Of a DNA stretch of 64,000 nucleotides, positions 1-9,700 are shown piece by piece. Made by a program: the position numbers and the translations under genes. The stretch lies in NCBI RefSeq assembly GCF_902806685.2, contig NC_048547.1, forward strand, positions 11,047,196-11,111,195, read 5' to 3'. A model generated the notes under the pieces. It saw only the letters and a list, made by a program, of their open reading frames with translations. It did not search any database and had not been told where the DNA came from. This DNA is from Maniola hyperantus. Its lineage: Eukaryota > Arthropoda > Insecta > Lepidoptera > Nymphalidae. The number at the start of each line of letters is the position of its first letter. The first letter of the stretch is position 1.

Positions 1-3000
1 TGAGTTTTCACACAGCGAACGTTAATTTCGCTGAGGCCGTTGAAATGAGGGCCATAAGGTGGACTATGCTTAAACTGAATACGATGTTCTGCGAGACGAT
101 TCTCTATGAAATTTTTATGAGCATTGGACTGTATGAGAGTGTAAATTTCATTTAATTTGCGTTTAGCTCCAAAAAAGTTAGTAGCTCCATCGCTGTAAAC
201 CAGACTTACTGGGCCTTTGCGTGCGTTTAGTCTCAGAAAAGCAGCGAGAAATAAGTCTGAACTGAGGTCTGAGACTAATTCTAGGTGTACTGCCTTGGTA
301 GTCATGCAAGTAAATATGCAGACGTACGCTTTATGACTTTTAATACCTCGACGGCGAATGTGAGTTACGAAAAAAGGTCCCATGTAGTCCACAGCGGTGT
401 GAACAAAGGCTTTAACTTGCGCTACTCTAAAGGCGGGCAACTCTCCCATTTGTGGAAAAGTAGATTGAGGGTTTACGCGAAAACAAATATTGCATTTGTG
501 TACACGTTGGCGAATCAAGTTTCTGGCTGCAATGATCCAGAACTTCTGTCTAAGTAACGCGAGTACTAACGCGGGCCCTGTATGCAAATTAGTGATATGA
601 TAATAATCAACTATTAGCTGAGTAATGCGGTCTTTAGAAGGTAATATTATAGGGTGCTTTTGCCCAAAATTTAATTGTGAGTTGCTTAAACGACCACCAA
701 CTCTGATGATGTCGTCTGTGAGAAACGGGTTAAGTTTTAACATTGATTTAGAGCAAAGTCTATTATTTTTGAGAGCGTGAATATCTTGAGAGAAATGTTT
801 ATTTTGAACATAGCGAATTACATACATTTCTGCAAAGTCAAGATCTGAAACTGTAATAGAACCGCGTGATTTCAAGAGTTTAGAGAATCTTAATATGTAA
901 ACCATGGTGCGCAGTAATTTGGACCAGCTAGAAGAGCGTTCGGCCAAATTTTCAATGGGATGTTGAGCGTCAGAAACAGAGGTTTCAACTGCTAAAACAG
1001 TAGTTTTTGATTCTTCGAGATCTTCATTGTGAGCGTTTATTTGAAAAGGCGTAACGGGCCATTTCGATATAGGATGCGTCGTCCATTGAGGAGAGTTGAA
1101 CCAGAGTTTGCGTTCTAATAATTCTTTAGGCGTGATTGGACGAGATATTATGTCAGCGGGATTTTCGCATCCGTTGACGTGAAACCAATGTTCAGAAGGT
1201 AATTTTGAATTTATTTCTGTAATTCTATTAGCGACGAATGTGTGGAATTTATATGCGGGAGAATGAATCCATGTAAGAGTTACTGTTGAGTCCGAAAAAG
1301 CGTAAATATTATTTATTTTGCAGCGTTTACTAAGAGTTTCGCGTACCAAATTGATTAAATTGGCTAATAGAAGAGATGCGCAAAGCTCGAGGCGAGCGAG
1401 TGATGTCTTCTTAAGCGGTGCGACTCTAGATTTTGATGCGAGTAAATGAACAGTTCCAGGCGAATGTTCATCTGGGCTCACACGTATGTATACGGTGGCT
1501 CCATAGCATTTTTCACTAGCGTCAGAAAAACCTATAAGCGTTACATGGGATTCAGAGTTCATACCAACATGGCGCGGAATTTTAATTTTTTCTAAATGCG
1601 GTAGTTCTTTACAGAATTGTTCAAATCGTTGAGCGATCGAGCTGGGTACTGGTGTATCCCAGGCGAGATTTAATTTCCAACATTCTTGGACGAGAAGTTT
1701 CATAAAAGCGGTAACTGGACCTATTAGACCAACAGGATCGTAAAGGCGAGCGGTAATGGAAAGAATTAAGCGTTTTGTATAATCGCGAGGACTCTCATTT
1801 GCGTTGATTTTAAAAGTGAAAGTATCGAGTTTAGGATGCCACTGCATACCTACTATTTTCGTAACATCTTGAGCATCTGAATCAAAATTAATTGCTTGCG
1901 GATTTTTATGAGAGCTAGGAATTTCACTGAGAAGTTTGGTGTCATTGGAGATCCATTTAGTTAAATTGAAACCACCTGCGTTGAACATATTAACCATTTC
2001 ATGATAGGTTTCTTTGGCTTTCTCAAAACCATCGATTGAGTTTATGTAATCGTCCATATACATGTGATTAGTGGCTTCATTAGCTGCGAGCGGGTACCTG
2101 TCAATGCTATCTTCAGCTAGCTGACGCACTACTCTCATGGCGAGATAGGGTGAGCTAGATACTCCAAATGAGACGACAGTGAAATTATAAGTGTCGATAG
2201 ATTGATCAGTGTCAAATCTAAAAAGAATCCTTTGAAAAGCATGATGCTCGGGCGTTAAATTTAATTGAAAATAATGTTTTTCAATATCTGCGGTTAGTGC
2301 GAATGAGAATAATCGTAGATTTATTAAGAGTTCAAATATATTATTCTGTAAGTTAGGACCTACATATAATAAATCATTAAGCGATTTTCCGGATGTAGTC
2401 CGACTGGAAGCGTTAAGAACAATGCGAGTCTTAGAAGTCTGCTTATCAGGGCGATAAACAGCTCTGTGCGGAATATAATAACAATTTATATCGCGTGAAG
2501 GATTATCTACTTTAGTGAGATAACCTTTGTCAATGTATGACTGAATAGTTGCGTTATAATCTTTTCGAAGAGCGGGATTAGCGTTTAATTTCTTCTCTAA
2601 TTGAAGAAGGCGGTGTTTGGCAATCGAGTACGAGTCGCCGAGTTTAGCGGGGTCATCTTTAAAGGGTAAATGAACAGTATATCGACCTGTTTCATCGCGT
2701 GAGTAAGTATCTTTAAAGATGCGTTCACATGCCTCATCGTCTGGGCTTATGTGAATTTTATTAGGTACGTTTTCTAATGACCAAAAGCGTTCAGTAATTT
2801 CTTCGAGTGAAGGTGCGTCTACATTACATAAAAATGTTTTTTCTGAGTTAGAGTGGTGAGTTGAGTGGCGAGGTTCACAATCCGCTTTCCCCATGAGAAT
2901 GTAACCTAGCGTGCTTTGAATTGCAACAACAGAAGAATTAGGTGAGACTACTTTGTCACATCCAATTAAAAATGGAAACAATTCGTTGCCTATCAGGCAA

Positions 3001-4820
3001 TCGATTGGTCCAGGAGTGTGATAACTATCGTCAGCCATTGGTAATGAGTGCAAAAATTTCAACTGGGAGACATCGATGTGAGCGTTAGGTAAGTGGTCGG
3101 TAATTGTGTCTATTACCCTAGCGGTAATAGTATAAAAGCAGCGTGGATCAAAGCGAGAATAAATTTTAAAAGTTACAAATCCCAGTGATGTGCTTTCTGT
3201 TTGACCAATGCCTTTTACGACTGACGGAGCGAATTTAATTTTTAAATTTAAACGTTGGCAACATTCTTTTGATATAAAATTAGTCATTGAACCTGTATCT
3301 AAAAATAAGCGGATAGGGTATTGCGTATTGTTACTATATACATGCACTGTGGCGGTAGGTAAAAGTACGGTCGTATTTTTTAAATAATTGCCCGAAGACG
3401 TGGTCACCGACAGTGCTAATTCGGTAGGACTAGTTGTTTGAGTGTGAGACGCGGGGGGCGGTGCTGTAATTTTTGTTAAATCACTAGATCTCTCGTTCTG
3501 CGGTAGCGGCGGCATCGGAGCGCTGCTATTATTCGCACCATAGCGGTTCTGTGAGTAAGAGGGGGCTTGCGACTGTGAGGTCCCAGGTTCGTACCTAGGT
3601 CTAGAAAAAGAGTTACATAAAAGGCTGTGATGTGAGCTAGATACACAATTTCCACACCTTCCCTGGCTTTTACAGCGGAATTTTAAGTGAAAACCTAGGC
3701 AGAATTCACAAAATCTATTTTTCCTCACTATATCTAGTCTAGTTTTTGCGTCTTGACTTTTAAAAACCTCACACTTATAGAGCGGATGAGCGTTCTGATT
3801 TTTGCATATAATGCAAGTGCGTTGAGTATTTTGCGAATTTAAATTATAATTATTGTTGTTGCCGACTGTACTTGTATACGTTTGAGTTTGCGATTTAGGT
3901 TTGTATGAAATAGGTTTTTTATTGGGAGTTTGATGAACTTGAGTGCTTCGCAAAGTTTGAATCTTTAGTTGTTCTTTTAAAAATGTATTTAAATCAGAAA
4001 AAGTAGGAATTTCAATGTGTTTATGCGTCTGTTCAAACAATGAAACAGTCTCCTTACTTAATTTCGAGAGTGCGATATGCGTTATCATAAAATCTGACAA
4101 ATTATTAATAGGTAGACGTGTCAAAGCTGCTTGCGCAGAGCAGAATTGATCAACAAAAGATTCGAGCGGTTGATTTTGTTTACAATTTAATATTGTATCA
4201 ATATATTGAGCTGCCTGTACCCTCGTGTCTTGATACTTTTCTAATAATGCGTTCCATATAATAAGATAGTTTTCAGATGTAGGCGGGATTCCTGAACAGA
4301 CTAAGAGCGCCTTATCAGTTAAACAACTAATCAAGTATTGAACCTTCTGTATGTCAGAGAGTCTGTTGTTATTATGAATAAGATTCACAAAATTTTCATA
4401 AAAAATTGTCCATTTTGAAGGGTTGCCATCAAAACTCTTCAAATCTATCGGAGGTAACTTTTTGTTTAACAAACTGTATTGATTATCACACTGAGACAAA
4501 GTGGTGGACTCGGTCTTAATCTCATTAAACGTATATTGTATTTGACAGTATAAAGTATCAAACGCGCCAAGAGCGGAGTAGTTCGGAACATACTTAGGGT
4601 CAGAGTTTAAATAGGCTGAAATTAATTCATCTAAATTCGTAGTAAAATCTAGACGTAATTTTTCCAAAGATTGAATGCGGGACATGAAAGTCGTTCTGTG
4701 TGCGTGGTCACTCACCTTAAGTGACAAATCATAAATTTGCTGAACTGATTGAAATAAAAATTCCTTTTTTGCTTCCAATTTAACGATTTCTACATTAGTC
4801 GATTCCTTTGTCTTAGCCAT
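1..4820 (-). CDS. BEL/Pao gag-pol polyprotein (C-terminal end cut by window)
   Basis: Start codon at 4820-4818 (protein begins MAKTKEST), then at least 1606 codons without a stop. Visible regions: a gag region with glutamine-rich helices (about residues 1-300); cysteine/histidine knuckles, CIICKNQNAH near residue 340 and CEFCLGFH with CGNC near 370-400; aspartic protease motif LFLDTGS near 507; reverse transcriptase with the YMDD active site (MYMDDYI) near 920; an RNase H-like block GFSDAS near 1100; an integrase zinc-binding region (HTGPALV with CNIC) near 1415-1440; and a catalytic core with Asp in VDYMGPF (about 1475), Asp in YSDGATNF (about 1541) and Glu in GLSEINV (about 1596). The polyprotein would package and reverse transcribe the element and integrate its DNA. 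The frame was read by hand and looks intact; the C-terminus is not in view. Confidence 0.9.
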   Translation of the reverse strand, partial: MAKTKESTNVEIVKLEAKKEFLFQSVQQIYDLSLKVSDHAHRTTFMSRIQSLEKLRLDFTTNLDELISAYLNSDPKYVPNYSALGAFDTLYCQIQYTFNEIKTESTTLSQCDNQYSLLNKKLPPIDLKSFDGNPSKWTIFYENFVNLIHNNNRLSDIQKVQYLISCLTDKALLVCSGIPPTSENYLIIWNALLEKYQDTRVQAAQYIDTILNCKQNQPLESFVDQFCSAQAALTRLPINNLSDFMITHIALSKLSKETVSLFEQTHKHIEIPTFSDLNTFLKEQLKIQTLRSTQVHQTPNKKPISYKPKSQTQTYTSTVGNNNNYNLNSQNTQRTCIICKNQNAHPLYKCEVFKSQDAKTRLDIVRKNRFCEFCLGFHLKFRCKSQGRCGNCVSSSHHSLLCNSFSRPRYEPGTSQSQAPSYSQNRYGANNSSAPMPPLPQNERSSDLTKITAPPPASHTQTTSPTELALSVTTSSGNYLKNTTVLLPTATVHVYSNNTQYPIRLFLDTGSMTNFISKECCQRLNLKIKFAPSVVKGIGQTESTSLGFVTFKIYSRFDPRCFYTITARVIDTITDHLPNAHIDVSQLKFLHSLPMADDSYHTPGPIDCLIGNELFPFLIGCDKVVSPNSSVVAIQSTLGYILMGKADCEPRHSTHHSNSEKTFLCNVDAPSLEEITERFWSLENVPNKIHISPDDEACERIFKDTYSRDETGRYTVHLPFKDDPAKLGDSYSIAKHRLLQLEKKLNANPALRKDYNATIQSYIDKGYLTKVDNPSRDINCYYIPHRAVYRPDKQTSKTRIVLNASSRTTSGKSLNDLLYVGPNLQNNIFELLINLRLFSFALTADIEKHYFQLNLTPEHHAFQRILFRFDTDQSIDTYNFTVVSFGVSSSPYLAMRVVRQLAEDSIDRYPLAANEATNHMYMDDYINSIDGFEKAKETYHEMVNMFNAGGFNLTKWISNDTKLLSEIPSSHKNPQAINFDSDAQDVTKIVGMQWHPKLDTFTFKINANESPRDYTKRLILSITARLYDPVGLIGPVTAFMKLLVQECWKLNLAWDTPVPSSIAQRFEQFCKELPHLEKIKIPRHVGMNSESHVTLIGFSDASEKCYGATVYIRVSPDEHSPGTVHLLASKSRVAPLKKTSLARLELCASLLLANLINLVRETLSKRCKINNIYAFSDSTVTLTWIHSPAYKFHTFVANRITEINSKLPSEHWFHVNGCENPADIISRPITPKELLERKLWFNSPQWTTHPISKWPVTPFQINAHNEDLEESKTTVLAVETSVSDAQHPIENLAERSSSWSKLLRTMVYILRFSKLLKSRGSITVSDLDFAEMYVIRYVQNKHFSQDIHALKNNRLCSKSMLKLNPFLTDDIIRVGGRLSNSQLNFGQKHPIILPSKDRITQLIVDYYHITNLHTGPALVLALLRQKFWIIAARNLIRQRVHKCNICFRVNPQSTFPQMGELPAFRVAQVKAFVHTAVDYMGPFFVTHIRRRGIKSHKAYVCIFTCMTTKAVHLELVSDLSSDLFLAAFLRLNARKGPVSLVYSDGATNFFGAKRKLNEIYTLIQSNAHKNFIENRLAEHRIQFKHSPPYGPHFNGLSEINVRCVKT

Positions 4821-5205
4821 TTTGACTTTTGATATACGATAGTAAGCGTTATTTCAAACGAATAAGGTCGATTATAATTATGGATCAAAGAATAATTTAT
4901 CGAACGGAATGCAGGTAGAATTAAAAAAAAACTTAAAACCTAAAATACTGAGAAATACATGTAAATAATTATATATAATGCGTTAATATAATATAATGCG
5001 ATGATCTGAACACAAATATGCGTAAATATACAAAATTTTTGTATATTTTTTAATAAATTCGGTACTCGATGTATGAAGCGTGATTTGATTCTTACCTATG
5101 AAATAAGTATTGGAATATATAAATAGCGTTTTCAGTGTTTTGTTGTAAGTGTTTTTTGAGGGAATATGGAAGGTTTAAAGGTCAAACGGGATAGTTAGGG
5201 AACAG

Positions 5206-5290
5206 ATTGGATCCAGGACGATGGGAACAAAAGGATCGGATCCCGGTCGATGGAACAAAAGGATTAAATCCGGTTCGAAGGACCACAAGG
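5206..5290 (-). repeat. Three imperfect tandem PBS-like repeats of about 28-30 bp
   Basis: Three successive blocks share the plus-strand pattern ATCC-x-GG-x-CGA-x-GG-x(2)CA followed by AAAAGG or a related stretch. The third is the tRNA-Tyr primer-binding site. The other two are diverged relatives located inside the leader. Confidence 0.5.
5266..5285 (-). other. Primer-binding site complementary to tRNA-Tyr
   Basis: On the minus strand the site begins TGGTCCTTCGAACCGG, about 7 bases after the putative end of the 5' LTR. The plus strand reads as the 3' end of a tRNA with CCA. It matches the animal tRNA-Tyr acceptor/T-arm end at 19 of 20 positions as I recall that tRNA; the mismatch is T for C in the CCGG(T/C)TCG stretch. 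This would prime minus-strand DNA synthesis of the BEL element. Confidence 0.75.
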
Positions 5291-5292
5291 AT

Positions 5293-5790
5293 TGTGGGAT
5301 TACCTGAGCTTCAGGCGGTCACTGGTGAGTGGGGATCTGCTCCTTGCTGATGATGACCTTTGGGATGACCTTCCGATACACTTAACTGCACTGATTTTAA
5401 TTAAGGGGTTTCGATAGCAAGATTGTTTAGCGATAATATGTACACGTCATAGGTTAATTTTGCACTTTTTATAGGTACCTATTTTGCTTGACGGTTTGTT
5501 CAGATCACTTATTTTAGCGGATTAATTAGCGTTTATTTATTAGTTGCGGTTTTCACTTGATTTCGCGAGTTTACACACTTTTTGGAGCGGAGCGGGTGTT
5601 TTTAATTGCGTGGCACATTCGTTGTGCAAAACAGGAGCGGTTTTCAGCGTGCGTAAGCGCCAGAATGCGGAATCGGACTGAAGGGGAATTTGAAAGGAAA
5701 TGTCATTGCGTACATGTTTATGTGTGAGTTTGAATGTGCGTATGTGTGTATATAATAGATTATTTGCAAATATAATAAATGGCGTAAACA
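5293..5790 (-). repeat. Putative 5' LTR of the BEL/Pao element
   Basis: The inner boundary is inferred from the primer-binding site: on the minus strand the LTR would end CCCACA just before it. The outer boundary is placed at TGTTTACGCC (minus strand, 5790), giving TG...CA ends and about 498 bases. The second LTR is off-window, so the edges cannot be confirmed by comparison and the 5-bp flank GACAT cannot be tested as a target duplication. Confidence 0.45.
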
Positions 5791-5879
5791 GACATTCTGT
5801 GGTAAGTTTGTGTAACGCGATGTGATTATTTTGTATTATATACTACTATACCTACTCCTTTGTATTATATACTGTTAAA

Positions 5880-6709
5880 AACTATTATGATTTCTGATTG
5901 CAAAAGTGTGTTTGTTTGTTGGTTTGTCCTTCAATCACGTCTCAAAGGAAAAACGGATAGACGTGATTTTTGCATGGGTATAACTAGTTAAAGATCTGGA
6001 GAGTGACATAGGCTCGGTATCATTAAATACATAATATTACCGTGACAGGCTACCTTTTATCCCGGGAATTCAAAGAGTTCCCGCGGGATTGTTGGTTTGT
6101 CCTACAATCACGTCGCAACGGAGCAACGGATAGACATGATTTTTTGCATGGGTATAACTAGTTAAAGACCTGGAGAGTGACATATATGCTACCTTTTATC
6201 CCGGGAATTCAAAGAGTTCCTGCGGGATTGTTGGTTTGTTGGTTTGTCCTACAATCACGTCGCAACGGAGCAACGGATAGACATGATTTTTTGCATGGGT
6301 ATAACTAGTTAAAGACCTGGAGAGTGACATATATGCTACCTTTTATCCCGGGAATTCAAAGAGTTCCTGCGGGATTGTTGGTTTGTCCTACAATCACGTC
6401 GCAACGGAGCAACGGATAGACATGATTTTTTGCATGGGTATAACTAGTTAAAGACCTGGAGAGTGACATATATGCTACCTTTTATCCCGGGAATTCAAAG
6501 AGTTCCCGCGGGATTGTTGGTTTGTTGGTTTGTCCTACAATCACGTCGCAACGGAGCAACGGATAGACATGATTTTTTGCATGGGTATAACTAGTTAAAG
6601 ACTTGGAGAGTGACATATATGCTACCTTTTATCCCGGGAATTCAAAGAGTTTCCACGGGCTTTTTTAAAAACCTAAAACCACGCGTACGAAGTCGCGGGC
6701 ATTAGCTAG
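5880..6709 (+). mobile_element. Helitron-like element with five internal tandem units
   Basis: The right end reads CGAAGTCGCGGGCATTAG then CTAG, preceded by the ACGCG-type palindrome shared by all the small Helitron-like copies in this window. Between about 5905 and 6660 five copies of a roughly 135-165 bp unit occur in tandem. Each begins near GGTTTGTCC and ends near TTTTATCCCGGGAATTCAAA. The last four are nearly identical and the first is more diverged. The 5' end is degenerate. The element stops only about 37 bases before the splice acceptor of the first visible odorant-receptor exon. Confidence 0.65.
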
Positions 6710-6746
6710 TTCTGATTAATTATGATTCGTATTTCGTATGTTTCAG

Positions 6747-9700
6747 TTTACGTGTATATCCTATTTCACATTTTCCTGCATTACTATTACTTGATGAGTA
6801 TGATAATCTATGACTGCGAAGTACTTTTCAATGACCTCGACCCCAGCGTGGTGGAACTCTCTAAATATGAGCCTCGTCGAATAGAAGTGCAGTTAATCCT
6901 TAACAGTAGGATGAGGAGAATTGTCAAATGGCATAATTTGGTTATTCAGTAAGTATTTTTTTTTATTTTTTTTTTATTATTCATGTACCAAAAATTGTAG
7001 TTACAAAGTAATAATAAATTAAGTTACATCGGAAATGCTTATCTCTAAACAGAGATTTCTTCCAGCTTCCCATTCAAGGTTGTGAGTAAGGCGTATCAAG
7101 AAGTGGAATAGGTCTACGGTACTAGAATCTAATAAACTACATAAATATCTTATAATAAATACCCAAATCAACTTATATACAATAATAATACTTATCATAA
7201 ATAATTATATACATAATATATGAAAAATATACCTACCTAAAAGTACCTACCTCATCATCATCATCATCATCATGATCAACCCATCACCGGCTCACTACAG
7301 AGCACATGGTCTCCTCTCAGCGTGAGAAAGGCTTTGGCCATAGCCTACACGCTGGCCAAGTGCGGATTGGCAGACTTCACACACCTTTGAGAACATTATG
7401 GAGAACTCTCAGGCATGCAGGTTTCCTCACGATGCTGTCCTTCACCGTTAAAGCAAGTGATATTTTATTTAACCGGTAAAGGAGTGGACTGAAAACCGAA
7501 AGGTCGCCGATTCAAACCCCACCCGTTGCACTATTGTCGTACCTACTCCTAGCACAATCCTGATGCTTAGTTGGAGAGGAAAGGGGAATATTAGTCATTT
7601 AACATGGCTAATATTCTTTAAAAAAAAAAAAAACGCACATAACTCCGAAAAGTTAGAGGTGTACACTGTACCTACCTACCTAATTACAGTGATTTGTTTA
7701 AGTAGCTATCTGCTTTAACATAAGTAAAAACCGGCCAAGTGCGAGTTAGATTCGCGCACCGAGGGTTCCGTACTTGGATATTTTTTGTCATTTTTTCATT
7801 TTGTATGATAAATCAAAAACTATTATGCATTAAAAAAATATGTATTAGAAGGTACAAGTAAGCCCTTTCATACCCTTTTTGGTATAGTTATCTTACTTTG
7901 AAAATTGAAACACATTTTATTTTATTTTTTTAAACCACAAATTTACGGTTTTTGGACTTTTTCCTTCAGTTGTGCTATACGACCTACCTATCTGCCAAAT
8001 TTCATGATTCTAGGTCAACGGGAAGCACCCTATAGGTTTTCTTGACAGACACGACCAATGGACAGACAACGAAGCGATCCTATAAGGGTTCCTTTTTTCT
8101 TTTGAGATACGGAACCCTAATAAACAAATATTAATTAGATATTAGATATTATATATATAGATATAATTTTTAAAAAAAATTAGATATTAAAACAACATTA
8201 AACTCGGCAGATCGATCGATACAGTCTCATCAGTCTGCGGTCCTCTGCTAGTCTACCAAGTGATGTTCAGCTCAGTTCCCATTTGCTTGATGGCCTACCA
8301 AGTAGCTGAAGTAAGTAGCCTAAGTAGTTTATAAACGTACCTATCTACAAGTAGAGCTAGGCCACACGAGTAGATATAGACTAGGCTATCAATCGACAAA
8401 TAGCAAAATTGCAATAGGTAGGATGTTTGATATTTAGGTTTGTAATTTATCACGGCCACTGTTCGCCTTCTCTTGATTATTATTAGACTAGATGATGCCT
8501 CCGACTTCATCCGCGTGGATTTAGGTTTTTAAAAATCCTGTGGGAACTCTTCAATTTTCCGGGATAAAAAGTAGCCTATGTCATTCCCCGGGATGCAAGC
8601 TATTTCTGTACCAAATTTCGTCAAAATCGGATGAACGGTTGAGCCCTGAAAAGCTAGCAGACAAACAGACAGACAGACACACTTTCGTATTTATAATATA
8701 AGTATGGATTAAAGAACATAATGCACGCATGTAAGTCCACTATGTCAAAATGACAGTGTTTTTTCGTTAAAAATTTCGAAAACTTTCTACAGCCTCGGAA
8801 AGCATTCTTCCTAAAAACTATTTACAGTACGCAGCAGAAACGATCTTTAGAAAGAGATAGCGGTATTGTAGAGCATTGTCTCTGTCGCAAAACGTCACAT
8901 AGGTATCAGTGACAGAGACAACGCTCTAGAAAGCCGAAATCTCATTCTAAAGGTCGAAGACTCGATGTAGGTAGGTACATTCTTTACTGTCGTGTACTGT
9001 ATGTTCACTGTATTTTAGTCGTTGGAGCAAGGGAAATTCAATGTTATCTTTGCAATGGTTACCGTTGCGAGTTGCGCGCAGCTTTGGATACCGTGCTACC
9101 TCGGGACACTATTTAGAGACAAAGTAAGATTTCATGAACTATTTACTTAAATTAAAAAATTCAACGAAACTGTAAGTATAAAAAATTCTAGGTGAAAAAT
9201 TGTACAAATGCGGATTCGCGTGAGTACCTAATGACAAGAGGAGAGCTAAGTAGAGCAAACAGTTTCTTAGAACACTCTCCGAAATATAAATATCCCGTGG
9301 GATACCGACAGTCAGGCAACCTCGCGCCGATATTTAACTTTGGAGCTAAGAGCTGACCAGTCGTTACCATTTCGCCAATCTCGAGTCTTTAGGCGTGAGG
9401 ATCCACCGAATCCAGTGCTGCTGCATCTCTTATGCTTAAGCTACATTAACTTTGCTCAGTATTTCATTAAAAAGAATCTATAAGTGGCACATCAAAATGC
9501 TAGAATCCAGAGATGTAATATGGATTATTAAAAACATACAGTCGAATTGAGAACCTCCTCCTTTTTTTGAAGTCGGTTAAAAAAAAGAAACATTATCGGA
9601 AAAGGGGCTTAGGACCTTTTTGGGAGGTTGGTGAAAGGAGGCAGGAAAAACCATGGCGTCAGACGATGGACACAAAGTTGTACTACTTATGTATTTCATC

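Larger units (their letters stand above)
1..5790 (-). mobile_element. BEL/Pao LTR retrotransposon, 3' part beyond window
   Basis: A minus-strand LTR retrotransposon reading from a putative 5' LTR (5790-5293) through a tRNA-Tyr-type primer-binding site (5285-5266) and a leader of about 445 bases into one gag-pol frame that is still open at base 1. Domain order is gag, aspartic protease, reverse transcriptase, RNase H, integrase, as in the BEL/Pao superfamily. The second LTR lies outside the window. The absence of any stop over 1606 codons suggests a young copy. It lies antisense and upstream of the visible odorant-receptor exons, so it probably occupies that gene's intron or 5' flank (inference). 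Confidence 0.9.

Noticed and set aside
5905..6660. Regular repeats that could suggest a CRISPR-like array
   Set aside because: The whole 135-165 bp units repeat head to tail with no unique spacers, end in a Helitron-type terminus, and lie in a eukaryotic genome.
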